Shown: piece after piece, positions 35,040-46,590 of the stretch
Position numbering within the stretch: position 1 is the stretch's first letter
Layout of the letters: the number at the start of each line of letters is the position of its first letter
Assembly: GCA_023846275.1 (NCBI GenBank)
Contig: CM043868.1
Coordinates: 2,437,153 to 2,501,152 of the forward strand
Origin: Vanilla planifolia
Taxonomy: Eukaryota > Streptophyta > Magnoliopsida > Asparagales > Orchidaceae
Reading direction: 5' to 3'
Length of the DNA stretch: 64,000 bases
Translations under genes and position numbers: made by a program
Notes under the pieces: model-generated
Databases searched by the model: none
What the model was told of the DNA's origin: nothing
The model's input: the letters and a program-made list of their open reading frames with translations, nothing else

Positions 35040-35780
35040 TAGTTATAACTAACAACACTCTTTTTATCGCTAAAAAGCAGTACTATGGTCACTACAAGAA
35101 GACAAGACATGTATGAGAAAACAAGCTAGAAATTACATCCAAAACATCTCCTAAACAATTCTTGAAGTACAAAGTACTTATTATAGTGGAGACAAAAAAA
35201 AGTACTTCAAATTCCTTTGCAATTTGATGAAACCTTAACTTTTATGGTGAATCCAAAAGAGATATTGTATGAAGCTAAACAATGAGAGAAACTCTTAACC
35301 ATCCAAATACAAGTGAAGAAAGAGCTTATTAGTAATATCATCAACATTAAAAGTAAGAAAAATCTTATATCCAAAAGTTTTGTTGAAAGACCAAAATTAG
35401 AGACTACACAATATCCAAGATCCTATTCTTTAAGATAGATCATAAAGACTTTGAGATGAGGGTTAAAAAATAGTATTAGGTAAAGTTTTCTATCATAGAA
35501 GATTATATTGATGATATTATCTACGAAGTGGTACCTCTACATGTATGTTAGATTATATTAAAGAATCCTTAATTATGAGATTAAGATAACATTTATTACT
35601 AATGAGCATAAAGATATCAGTTCATAAAAGATAGACAAGTATTTTTTTAAATTTAGACAAAGTAGCATTAATAAAAGGTGTTGTTGGTGCTAAATTTTTG
35701 AATAGACTAATAAATACTTGCTGAAGATATATGTTATAAATAAAATCAAAGAAACCACTTAATGAGATCAATGAAAGTCT
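35040..35780 (+). pseudogene. Ty3/Gypsy gag zinc knuckle and protease (Gypsy-B)
   Basis: A decayed CCHC knuckle reads QYYGHYKKTRHV near 35078-35113, with Cys positions changed to Tyr. The aspartic-protease region follows: KNLISKSFVERPKLETT and YPRSYSL (35358-35430), then in another frame KFSIIEDYIDDIIYEVVPLH (35480-35540), matching the family's '..DEV.CDVVPLDVC' block, and YQFIKDRQV after the expected position of the LGSPYLYD motif, which is interrupted by stops. A further block (NRLINTC) extends to about 35780. Protease would mature the Gag-Pol polyprotein. No reverse transcriptase follows, so the fragment is truncated; at about 35970 composition changes sharply. Assignment by block order, moderate confidence. 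Confidence 0.65.
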
Positions 35781-35969
35781 TAAGTCCCTAAAGAAGACAA
35801 CCAAATATTAGTTTAGCAAAGAAGATTTGATAAGACCTAAATTTCAAAAAGAAGGGACTTATAATTAGAAGATCACTTCTAAACTCATTGAATCCAAAAT
35901 AGATGAAAATTTTGAAAGGAGAAAACAAAATGATGAAAAATAATAAAAATTGATGACATAGTTCAAAGT

Positions 35970-36185
35970 AATAAGACTATGCAGTGGTTTACATATAGAG
36001 AGATGCTACCTGCATGCACAAGTGGTAAGTGCACCTACCATTACAACATGGTCAACAAATGTGTGATAAGCTATCCATGCATGGGAACAATACCCACACA
36101 CACACGAACAGCCCCTTGGCATAATCATAAAGTTATGCGGTGCAAGGTGTGCACACGCAGACAAGCATAAGTGCAAAATTTGTAA
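35970..36185. other. GC-richer island
   Basis: Rich in GCATG, CACC and ACACAC words, unlike its A/T-rich flanks, and covered by a 63-codon ORF (35979-36170) with many Cys and His but no recognisable motif spacing. The sequence to the right looks like an LTR promoter, so this could be its U3 part. A similar patch is at 2560-2850. Confidence 0.3.
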
Positions 36186-36254
36186 ATTTTTTGAGAATTT
36201 TAAATTCCAAGTAAATATTACACCTTTTTTATGATTAAAAATTATATCCTAACT

Positions 36255-36266
36255 ACTATATAAAGG
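36255..36266 (+). promoter_or_regulatory. TATA-like box of the LTR
   Basis: ACTATATAAAGG followed by a G-run, the best TATA-box match in the window. It probably drove transcription of a retroelement. No host gene lies downstream. Confidence 0.45.
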
Positions 36267-37332
36267 GGTGAGAATAATGTATGAAGGAATTTAAAAGAAT
36301 TCAAAGATTTTTGAGAATTAAAACTTTGTGAATTCAAAAATCCTTTGAAAGGAATCTTCTTGGAGAATTTAATCCATTTGTGGCTAAAGCCCTTTTCTTC
36401 CCTCTTTCTTCTTATTTTCTCTTCGTCATTATTGTGCTTTCACTTCTAATGCTGCTACTCACAGAATAATCAAGCACATACTTAGTTGGCTATGTTCTAT
36501 CTAGGTAAGCCAAAAGAGAGGTATAACAATCATGTTCTGGATTACTCCAAGGAATAAGCCTCCTTTTACTCTTCAAACTTGTGCTTTACTCCAGTTTTCC
36601 TTGCACATGTCTTTTTTTCCTATCTAAGTTTCTCTTGAGTAAGGTCCTCTTTGATTCCTCCCATAATTAAGGTTTATAAACTCCAAAAAAATTGCTTATG
36701 AGATGCTTATATATGGCTAACCAACTCTCTTACATTTAAGGAGCCCCAAAATAAATTTAGCTAGTGTTTTCTCTATAAGCAATCTTATAGCTACCCTCAC
36801 TCTTCTCTTTAAGAAATGCCCATTAACTCTCTTAATAAGGTTAGTTACCATACTACTAATATTAAGGCATCATTAAGATTCAAATGGCTAGGGTTAACTT
36901 TTACAAAATCCTTTCCTAATTTACATGCATCATGAACACTTTGAATTTCAAATCACTTAAGACATGATGCCACCTTGATTCCTAAATTTAGGGATTCAAT
37001 CCAATTAAGATGCTAGCTCACAATTTGGATTATGTCAAAAGAATTCAAGATCAACCTTAATTTAAGCATTAAATAATTATATCTTATGAATAACAATAAT
37101 CAAAGCTAGCTCAACCTATTAATTTAAAAACACTTAAGGAAAGATACGTACCTTGGTCATCCAAAGGTCTAACCTCAATAAGCCAAAGTGAGGAGTGTAA
37201 CAATTATGGCATATGCATTATATATGATAGGTAAAGAACTTGTATGAAATTATATGTTTTGTTATGTATTGTTGAGAACCATGTATAAACATAAGGTATG
37301 CATGTAAAGAAATTAGAAAAGAGGTTGTATCC

Positions 37333-37553
37333 ATGTAAGGGAATTTATAAGGCTATGTGAAACAAAATAACATTATCTATTTAATTTATGCATTCTTATG
37401 AGTCAAAATTACCTTATTTATATGAGAAAATTTATAAAACTCCATAAGACAAAATAGCCTTGTTTATGTTTATCACCAAGTATTCCTATGGGATAGAAAA
37501 GTAGCTTGTCCATATAAGGGGGTTAGGGTATATCACATGGGATGGAAAAGTTA
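37333..37553. repeat. Tandem repeat, unit about 90 bp, 2.4 copies
   Basis: Unit 1 begins ATGTAAGGGAATTTATAAGG, unit 2 (from about 37422) ATGAGAAAATTTATAAAAC; both continue with CAAAATA-CATT/GCCT and end in TTGTCC/TTAT-ATAT. A partial third unit starts near 37513. The copies are well diverged. Confidence 0.5.
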
Positions 37554-37870
37554 TTAATATGAAAAGAAATAAGAAACATTGCTTAAAATGTTAGCAAATA
37601 AGAAAAGGGAATGTAAATGTGAAATCAAAATATAAGGCTTGCATAGGCATGGTATTATTACATGTCTAGATCATTTTATTAAATAAGAGCCTGCATGTGC
37701 ATGACCAAGTATTGTATTATTTTAACACATTTTTATCATTGTGCTGTTTAGTCTACTGAACTTATGAAAGTTGGCTCAACCTATTCGTTGACACTAGAAT
37801 TTTAGGTGCATTAAGGTTGTAGCACAAGAAATGAAGAGCACAAGAGTAAATGTTAAATATATTGTCATAT

Positions 37871-38984
37871 GTAAAAGCTTTATATAATAACTAAGAATTA
37901 CTCTTGCGGATTTGTTTCATGCATTGTACATAGTAAAACTACATGGATGTAAGTTGATATATGCATCGATGCAGAGTAGATTACAACATGAATGTTATGA
38001 TAACCATGTGGATGATATAGGTTGTGAATGTATATAAAAGTGATGTATATGTATTTGGAAAAACATATGAGATATAAGGGGCATTCTATCCATTTAAAAT
38101 CTAGCATTAAGGAGAAAAAGATATAAAATGATCACAGGATTATAGAAATTAAGTCCTAAGTATGTGGTGAAAGGTTGAGAATGTCACATTCTAGAAAGTA
38201 AAAAAAATATTTTTCAACTTGAATGATTTCTAAAATTAATAGTTTCAGCATGACATTTAAAATCACTACAAATATGTCATTTAAGAATTGTGATAGATAT
38301 GAAACTATGAAAAGTTTGAAGTTCTAACAAAATAGTAAATTGGACTATAACTTTTAAAGAGGAATTAATATCACCAAAAGTTGTTTCAAAAAGGTAGATT
38401 AAATAAGTGTTCAAACCATTATTACTCATAATTAAAAGAAAGATAAATCAACAAAGTGTAAGAGCATGAAAATCTGCCAAATTAATAATAGAGACATGAA
38501 ACTTTATGTATATTATAAATCTACATTAATAGTAATCTTTAAGCCTCATGAAAACAAATGTAAAAACTCAAATATTGTTGACCAAATCATCTATGTTTAA
38601 TTGGAATATAAGACAACATAACTAATTTTCAAATCACTAACATAAGAGGGAGGATTGGCCTCTCAAATCTCTCAATAATTCGACTAACTTTTGAAGCAAA
38701 CAATAATATTACTAGTGGAAAAAGATCAAGGAAAGACAAATAAAATAAGAAGACTTAATCACCTCCAATTAAGAATTACAAAGAACATCCAAATTGAATT
38801 TGTATTTAAATTGAATGAGCCTTGTACTCAAGTGAGAATAACCAAGAAAATTTGAGTGAGGAAGAAGAAAGTAAAGTTCCCAATCTTCACAAATGCTCCA
38901 AGCATTCAAATAACAATGGGAACAGTTCACTCTCCATAAACAACCATTATACAATTATATATATAATAATGGGATTAGAGCATA
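37871..38984. other. Unassigned AT-rich stretch
   Basis: No coding or LTR homology recognised. Two minus-strand ORFs (37898-38107 and 38769-38954) have no known family. Confidence 0.35.
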
Positions 38985-39650
38985 AGGCATAGAAAAAAAA
39001 TGGCTATTACTTTTTTGTGTGGTCTTAAGTTTGATTGATTTGACTTTGATGATAACAAAATATGTTTGTTCTTTATTATGGTGATCTAATGCCCTTATCC
39101 AATGTGCTTGTTAGGTAATATCTTTAGACTGGTTACACTAGTTATCACTATGACTTGGAGTTATGTAGAACTTATGCAAGACTCTTAAAGATCATCAAAT
39201 GTCTCAAGGATGTTAAAGAATGGAAGAAACACAAAAACAAGCAAAAGAGTTATAGGGTAGATTTTATTTGATCTTATTAGGACATATGTGAAATTTGTGA
39301 TAAACATTTACTTCTTAATTTTTAGTAACTTACAAATGCACAAAATACCCTTTTATGCAATTGCAAATCATTTAATTGTTCATTCATATTAATATGGTAA
39401 TAGTTGAAATTAATTAGCATATTTCATATATATACCATAGAACCAAGTTTAATACTTTGAACTATTTATAGGTATGAATCTAGCCAAAGTTTACCTCAAG
39501 TATTCAAATACTTACATCAAAGAAACTTGATTTTACATTGAAGTACTATTATGCAAAAGTATATAGTTTATTATACTTATTTCATTTTTTCAAGATATTT
39601 TAAGATGACTCACAAATGTTGAAATTTGTTATCTTAAGGGTTAGGACCAA
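38985..39650 (+). repeat. SIRE-like LTR 5' part (weak)
   Basis: GATTTGACTTTGATGATAAC then AAAATATG...CTAATG and CAATGTGCTTGTTAGG (39036-39117) follows the pattern of SIRE/Maximus LTR openings and resembles 14350-14400. The right half and any coding sequence are missing. Confidence 0.3.
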
Positions 39651-40244
39651 TGTCCAATATATGAGAATTGATGTGTGGGCGCATCCATCATAATGCATGA
39701 TGCAGCATAGGCATCAATAGAAAATTTGTATAAGCTAGGAAAAATACTAGAAATGTAGATGAATTCAAGGGTGATAAAAAAATAAGCATAATACTCAAAA
39801 ACACCAACTAGTTCATGGGCTAATTTTCAGGTCTCAAAATAAGGAGATTAAATAAAGGAAGAGAAGGACTAGAATATCTCTTTTGTGATGAAATTTAAAT
39901 TTAGTAGGAATAAATAGAACTTGAATCACTTGAATTGAAATGAAAAGAATGATAATAAAGAAGTATTATCCTAAGTTCCATGATAAGGTTAATAGTCATT
40001 GAATATGATAACTGGATTGATGATTTAGTGTATAGTACTAAATGTCATGATTATTATTGGTCATTTTCTAATAAAGTTTTAAGTGGCCTAAGATGGAAAT
40101 TAACAATAATGTGGTCTTAAATGATACCTAAACTCTAAATAATGGCTTCTTTTTAGCCATATATTCTTAAAGATAAAGAACATTTGGTCCTTTGGAAAAT
40201 AAATAATTAGAAATACTACTTATAGCACTCCTCAAGAAAGAGAA
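39651..40244. other. Unassigned stretch, possibly gag of Gypsy-C
   Basis: Lies directly upstream of the Gypsy-C zinc knuckle, where gag is expected. I could not read a convincing gag core; EYDNWIDDLVYS near 40000 is only suggestive. A small palindromic word (CATAATGCATGATGCAGCAT) occurs near 39691. Confidence 0.3.
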
Positions 40245-41085
40245 GAAAAATGTTACAAATATGAAAAGCTAAGTCATAAAATAGTTAATTAGAAAATATT
40301 AATTTTTGTTGAAGAAGATGAACAACAAAATGATACAAAGGAAATCATTGAAGTAGACACAACTACTACTATTGATGATGACAATTATGATGAAGAAGAT
40401 TTTGAACACATTAATATCATAAGATATCTATCTCATTTCAAGGTAAGGATGAGCATGAGATGAAAAAAGAAGAAATTACTAAGGATGACACAAATTTCGT
40501 TAATGAAAAGCTTAATCATAAAGAAGAAGATGGACTCATAAGTGTCATTAGATGCTTATATATATCACAAGGTCTAGCTAAAGATTGGAGATAAAAAAAG
40601 TATTTAGTACATTTATAACGTATCAGGATAAGAGATTGAGGATAGATACTAATGGTGATAATATTAAGAATGTAATCTCCATATATGTTTTATGAAGTGT
40701 AAATCTAGAAATTGAATCGCATGCTTAGTGTTTCCATGTTAGTTGGGTTAATCATGCCTCATTTATAGTTAATAATGGATGCTTTGTTTCACTAACAAAA
40801 GTTATTTATGAAGTATGGTGTGATGTACTTTCCATGGCCACAGCCCATATTTTATTAATGAGACCTTAGCTATATGACCTATGAGCGATTAATTATGATA
40901 GAGAGAGTGCATGTATTATTAACGTTTAGTTGTCAAAATATAACAAATTTCCCCAATAAAACCTTCTAAAATGGTTCTTATTATGCCAACGTTTGAGTTC
41001 AAGAGAATAACTAATTTCCAAAAAAGATTTTTTAGTATCTTCTTTTTATGTTAAGGATGAATTAGGAATCATACCCTAAAAGGTA
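40245..41085 (+). pseudogene. Ty3/Gypsy gag C-terminus and protease (Gypsy-C)
   Basis: The fragment begins with a decayed knuckle KCYKYEKLSHK from 40248 (second Cys changed), then an acidic stretch (VEEDEQQNDTKEIIEVDT and a Glu/Asp run near 40330-40410). After LISVIRCLYISQGLAKDW (about 40540-40592) the protease is read across frameshifts: LRIDTNGDNIKNVIS (40637-40681; the catalytic D-S-G is D-T-N-G), FHVSWVNHAS, YEVWCDVLSMATAHILL (40810-40860) and YDL. This matches the block order of the Gypsy-E protease at 59045-59400, so the two are related chromoviruses. Reverse transcriptase is not present to the right. Confidence 0.7.
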
Positions 41086-41780
41086 GATAATGTAGGATTT
41101 AATAATTTAAAAAGTAAAAAATTATAACAAATAAAACTTTTAATCAAATTAAACCTCATATGAGTTCTACATCTACTCAAGGTTACTTAATCTTACAAGG
41201 ATATTTTATGTTATAATTAAAATAAAATCTATAGATGAGTCTCAAATGAAATTATATTTTATATAACAAATATATTATACCCTTAGACATCATGATAGTA
41301 TTTTTTTAGTGGTAAATGGTTTTTCTTAAAATAGATTATTTCATTCCCTACATCAAAATTATTATTGCTTATCAATTTGCTAAACTGTTTTTTATTTTTT
41401 TAAAAAAATCAATATCTTATTACATAAGATAAGTTTTACATATCCAAAGTTGGCACAATTTGTTGATTGAGCTATGCTTGATTTGATTCTATTAGAATAG
41501 ATGAGGTTACAATTTGTTTCCACTAACTAAGTCAAACCCTTTGAATGAGAAGTCTTTGTTTAATCAAATTAGTTGATAGTACGAAAGCATTGTAGTTGTG
41601 TTTGAAGTTCATAGCTTTGGTCTGATTGAATAGCTAGCAATTTTGTCTCAAATTGATGATGACTTTCTAGAATGGTAATGGCTCATTAACAATGTTCTAG
41701 TCCATTATGAAATGGAAAAAGTGTAATAACCTATCAATAAGCCATCTCCAAATTGGAATGATATACTATTCCAATGCAAT
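41086..41780. other. Unassigned AT-rich stretch
   Basis: Nothing recognisable. The right part (from about 41610) has words in common with the following tandem repeat but no clear unit. Confidence 0.35.
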
Positions 41781-42066
41781 GAGATGTGTCATTATGACAA
41801 TACAATTGCATTGTCATGAAATTTGTAGACTACACATGTCTGATGCTAAGCCAAGCCAACATACAAAGGTGTGCCAAAAATGAATAGTATAAACTTTTGA
41901 GAATTGTACTTGTCTGATGTAGCGAGATGCATCATTGCAATAGTATGATAGCACTAACTTAACTCTCGTTATTCATACATGTCTGAGATTGAACTAGGAG
42001 ACAACATTTTGGTACAAAGGTGTGCAGGGAGGAATAATGCAAGCCTTCAAGAAGCATACTTATTTG
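41781..42066. repeat. Tandem repeat, unit about 143 bp, two copies
   Basis: Copy 1 starts GAGATGTGTCATTATG at 41781, copy 2 GAGATGCATCATTGC at 41924. Both then carry ACACATGTCTGATG/ATACATGTCTGAG, TACAAAGGTGTGC, GAATA, AG-A-TTGTACTTGTCTGATG/AAGCATACTTATTTGATG. A weak third start may follow at about 42070. Each unit itself seems to be built of two ~70-bp halves that begin with a-TGTCTGATG. Confidence 0.65.
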
Positions 42067-42469
42067 ATGCAAAATCAAGACACGACATATTGATATATGA
42101 TTCCAAAACTGAATGGTAAGATTGATGGTTGGATTTATCTATTAGGTGTGTTTACTTAGTGTATCATTGTTGTACAATGATGACCTCTTTTTAGAAGTAA
42201 TAACAAATGATAGGTGGACTTGTTTGATTCGATGAATGGGTTGTCTAATGAGCTATGCCTTGATTGCTTTGGTGTAATTGGCCAAACTCATGAGGAATAC
42301 AAGGGCAATGGTATGACTAATAATTTGTAGTGCATATAAAGTGTTATTGGATACTACCAACACAAATTGAATCTTGGTGCAAAGCTATGACAATGTGAAC
42401 ATTAGCTACTTCACATATTACGACAATGATTATTGTACTGTACGAATGTCTTGCACATAATGAAAATAT
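42067..42469. other. Unassigned stretch next to LINE-III 3' end
   Basis: No coding homology. Probably a mix of satellite-like sequence on the left and LINE-III 3' UTR on the right. Confidence 0.3.
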
Positions 42470-42599
42470 CCAATTTTTTCACAACATACTAGAGCTAATC
42501 CTTAGAGATAAAGCTTTATACTTGGTACAATGTTTGAATGTATGGATATTAAATTTCATCAAGTTTAGCTATGGCCTTATAGTAATTGAAAGTACGTCA

Positions 42600-45250
42600 T
42601 GAATCCCAAATGGCTTATTTTGTAGATGTTGTTGCATTTTTTGCAAGATAGTTTACTACTTCATTGCCTTATTCGTGAACGTAACTCAAATGGATGATTA
42701 TCATACTCCTAGATTGATTTTTTGGATGATGTTTTTCAGCTTCTGGGGCATGTTTACTTGACCTTGCACAATCAATAACTAGATTATGTATATTCTAATT
42801 ATTATAAATTATAATTCCAAGGTGCAATAACTTGCCTTTGCTCCTAGTGATAATTTTTTACCAAATAATTAGAGAAATCTAATACTATTTTTTCTATGTG
42901 GTTATCATAATTCCTTCATAGCTAGCTTGCCCATTGGGACCTTATATGAAACCATCAATCTTTATCATAAGCCTTTGATATCCTAGTATACTTTAGAAAT
43001 GAATATGGTGGGACTAAACTAAGATGAACCAATTGAAGATCTTCTTAGGATGTTTAAGTAAGTGGAAAGCACCTAAAGATGCTATAGCTATTAAACATCA
43101 TATATTGATGATGGTATTTATTGGCTAATTGATTTCCTTATGGATTTTAAAATTTTAGCCTTTTATATGTTCCATTATATGATTAGAGGAAGGATATGAA
43201 TGATATCTCCTCCAATAAAGTAATTATTTCTTTGTTTCCATCATCAAGATTGTAGATTAGTTATCCTATTCATATTGGCTTACTAAATGTTTAAACTATT
43301 AGTAAAGTAGACTATACTTGCTTTTTCATAGCTCACAAATGCATAATCCAATAAATCTTTATTTTAATAGTGTGGGCACTTTGAGGTTATCTAAAACTTG
43401 AGATTTCATAAATCTTAAGGAATGATAATAATTTATTGAATATTCTAAATATCAAAATAAAAATTTTTAATACACATTTTGAATTTTAGATTTTATTTCC
43501 AAACGTTAGTATTAAGCCTTTGCTTTTGATTGCTTCTTAAGCTAACTATGTGCTTAAGTTGCCATCGACTATAAGAGCTCAATAGCTATTTTCCATAAGA
43601 TTGAAAAATAAAGTATGATTAATACCATCTCTTTTGTCTTTTCAACATGATTCAATGTGTCAAATATGTTACATTTTCTATCTTATCCCATGTATTTTTC
43701 TTTCATTTAGCTTGCTCATAATGAGTTATTTCAGAGCAATTTCCAATTGAGTTTTATTAAAAATGCTAATATTATTTTTCTAGTTTTATGAGACCTAAGC
43801 TATTTTTCATAGTTGGAAAGTTTACTTTTTGTATGTTAGTCCAACGAAACCCTATGATTGCTCTTAGAATCATCCTATAGAAAACTATTGAAGATTGTAT
43901 CAATTCTTTACAGTACAATGAGTGGAGGATTTATTGTAAGCAAAGAGTATAAAGGTATCAAGCCAAGAACATGTTTCACAAGAATAGGTTTCTCTTATAA
44001 TTAGCAACTTCTTCGAACTGTCACTTTTTTATTAATTTTGTTAATCAAGTGTTAAAAATGTGTAATTTTCTTTCCACCAAAGAAAATAAGAAAACCCAAG
44101 TATGTTATAGGGAGTTTGGCTCTAAAAATCAAGCCTTTGGCTAATTTTTCTTGCTTAACCTGAATGCATTTTGTAGCAACAAATGAATTTGCTTTTGTGG
44201 TGATTGATGTAAAGGCTTGATGTTCTTTGGAAGCCCATTAAAAATTTATGAATAATGGAAATCGATTTTATATCTCCCTTAATATAGATTATTATATCAT
44301 CTACATAACCAAAGTGAGATACAATTGGACAAACTCTTGGTTAAGTATAGTGAAGAACTTTTCATTAATTGATGAGCTTGTTTAACAAATCAACTAAAAC
44401 TTCCATAGAAAGAATGAAAAGTGAGGGTGAGATTGGATTACTTTTTTTGAGCCCTTGATGTAATTAATTCATAATGTCAAATTGCTTTCCACTATTTATA
44501 AAAAGGATTGTTGCTTCAATTGCATATTTCAAAACCTAAATTGTTTTGGGGTTGGTGGAAATTCTTTAGAAAAATATAGAAGTAATGAAGCATGATCTAA
44601 AACAATTTTGTAAAGATGTTGAAGTGCTATCACAAGAGCTTGTTTAGTTTAATCTTAAATCACTAACACTTTATCAAGTCTTTTTAAGATCCATCTCCCT
44701 TTCTTTTTACCAAATGAAGTAAAAGAAGTGCCAAATAATTGAAGTCCTTAGAGATTGCACATATTGATGTAATCTAAAATTCTTTAATTGATTTCAATTT
44801 GAGAGTGGAATACCCCTCGTACTTATCCAGTGATGCTACTACACTAAAATCTCCTCCAACAAGCCATAACACATTGGATCTCTCAATAGTTTTGATGAAA
44901 ATGTGCCAAAGTGATCTTCTTTTAGTAATTATGCTCTTGTCATCGACCAATGTCCATCTAATAGAATTGTTCAAGTCTTATTTTTTTATTGAAAGATGAA
45001 TTAGCTGCTTATCATCCAATATGAGATGACAATAAATTTTCTTTTTCCAAAGGATTCATATCTTGTTTGATTTGTTACCATCATAATGTTCAAATTTTAG
45101 CTTACTTTCTAGTTGATACATTTTTTTACTATGTACCACAGGTTCCATTTGTGCAACAAAAAAACTTTTCTATGATTTAATTAAATTTTTTAGTGGGCTA
45201 ATCAAACTTTTATTTTCTGCTCCATTTAAGTTCCATATTAGGAGTTTAGT
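42600..45250 (-). pseudogene. LINE-III ORF2 with endonuclease fused to reverse-transcriptase palm
   Basis: From the first strand LLIWNLNGAENKS (about 45247) the endonuclease is nearly complete: QMEPVVHSKKMYQLESKL and, in a 66-codon ORF (44774-44974), RRSLWHIFIKTIERS then WLVGGDFSVV (GDFN reads GDFS at 44843-44854), LDHASLLLYF and FRF-x-NM near 44535. It then jumps straight to ATILFINSGKQFDI (about 44520) and GLKKSNPISPSLFILSMEVL, so the linker and reverse-transcriptase fingers, over 1 kb in relatives, are absent. The catalytic motif is Y-V-D-D (44296-44307). Thumb blocks LPITYLGFLIFFGGKK and ILVKHVLGLIPLYSLL follow, then RNase H ending HLSYVHE and NEVVNYLAKNATT (42620-42700). The plus-strand ORF at 44799-44999 is its antisense shadow. 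Confidence 0.85.
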
Positions 45251-45859
45251 TATTTTGTTTTTGTATTTTTTTGTAATTTGGATGGACTTATAGCTTCTAG
45301 AAGTTTCTTTAGAGCTATTTGGTTTTTCTTGAACCTTTTTCTATTTTTTTCTTAGTCTATCTACTCAAGATTATAGTGAATTCCTATTAATTATATACCA
45401 ATAAACCCAAGCCCAAGGCTCTTTCGTAGAGTTCTTCACTAAAACTCTTTAGTGATTGAAGATCATATTCATGGTGAGCTTTGTCCTATGATACTTTGGA
45501 ATTAGAGAATAAATCCTCTTATCTACTTTTTCTTATAAATTCCTTCATATGCAAAAATCATTTGTAATCCAATTAATGAGAATATTTGATTTCATTTCTT
45601 TTATCAAAGCCTTATTTAATGTATTTAAAATTTTCATTTGTTTTTACAACTGTTGTTAAAGTTTTCCTCTTTTTTTAAGAATGAGAGTCATTGGATGGAG
45701 GCTTTACTAATTTATTTGTAGTGACACCAACTAGTGTTGATTTATCTTGATGTAGTTGTCCTTCATCCTACATTGGATTAGGAGGATTTAGCTCAACCAA
45801 TATAATGGGAATATTCTAATTATCTGACACAGGTAGTAGGTTTGTTTCCTTTTTTTTTG

Positions 45860-46420
45860 TTCTTGCAATGAAGAAGGTTGTGACCTTATTTATAATGACC
45901 TTGACAATAATTAGGAAGATTATCATTTTAGCTTTTTTGTAAGAAACACTTGTTTCTTCCTCATTTTTTTGTGATCCTTATGTAGACCCTTGCAACAGTA
46001 GTCCAAGTTGAGTTATTTATTTGTACATCCACCAATGCCATAAAAGGTTCCAAGTTCTAATGGAATTCAGGGTGACATTTGAACAATCTTATTTGGAATA
46101 GTATTATCTTCAAAGACTTATTAATCTAGTAGCATAAGTAATCTTTCTGCCTAGTGAATCTAATTATAACATCATGTGGTCCAAAAACCTAACAAAAAAT
46201 GGGCTCAAAAAACTAATTTTGTTGAAGGCTACATAAATCATCTCTATATTGACCATCCATGTGAGAATTTCCCAATTAGATTAAACTTGAAAGGAGTTAC
46301 CATTTTTGAAATCTCATCTTCTTCAAAAGACCACCTCATGGTCTCCTTTGAAAAACAAATATGACCTAATTCAAACTAGAGAGAGATCTATAAATCCACA
46401 AAAAATCTCCACAAATGATT
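45860..46420 (-). pseudogene. LINE-III ORF1, DUF4283-like protein with zinc knuckle
   Basis: Minus-strand blocks: EEDEISKMVTPFKFNLIGKF (about 46325-46268), VIIRFTRQKDYL (about 46165-46130), PFMALVDVQI, STWTTVARVYIRI (about 46013-45975) and a degenerate CCHC knuckle YCQGHYK-x-GHNLLHC (about 45908-45865), one of the clearer knuckles in the window. The ORF1 protein binds element RNA. ORF2 starts about 610 bases further on. The plus-strand ORFs at 46176-46364 and 46306-46488 lie antisense to this gene and are not considered real. Confidence 0.75.
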
Positions 46421-46590
46421 TATTAGGAGATGTGAAACTCTTGGGACCCATCATTGTTGGAGTGTTATTCTACAAACATGAAGCTTAGGAATGAGATAGA
46501 GAACCACTAACGGAAGGAATGTGAACTTACCTTACTAGTTATAGAAAAGTGAAGAAAAGTCATCCTTAATTTCACTACTAACCATTTTTT

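Larger units (their letters stand above)
36200..37870 (+). repeat. Gypsy LTR-like region (plus strand)
   Basis: A strong TATA-like element, ACTATATAAAGGGGTG, lies at 36255-36270, followed by a T/C-rich leader with TTCCCTCTTTCTTC near 36398. A word pattern TACTGAACTTATGAAAGTTG, GCTCAACC then TTTTAGGTGCATTAAGG near 37754-37820 resembles the conserved tail of Tekay/Del-type LTRs. No pol was found on its right. No matching second LTR was identified, so it may be a solo LTR or belong to Gypsy-B. Confidence 0.45.
42470..46590 (-). mobile_element. LINE-III, minus-strand LINE with an internal deletion
   Basis: Read on the minus strand: ORF1 (46330-45860), then ORF2 endonuclease (45250-44530), reverse transcriptase (44525-43740), connection (to about 43400) and RNase H (43020-42600). 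The segment between endonuclease and the middle of the reverse transcriptase is missing, so the element is about 4.1 kb. Its 5' end abuts the 3' end of LINE-IV in the same orientation. A short T-run on the plus strand near 42475 could be the A-tail. Stops throughout; inactive. Confidence 0.8.

Noticed and set aside
44799-44999. 66-codon plus-strand ORF
   Set aside because: Exact antisense of the LINE-III endonuclease frame at 44774-44974.
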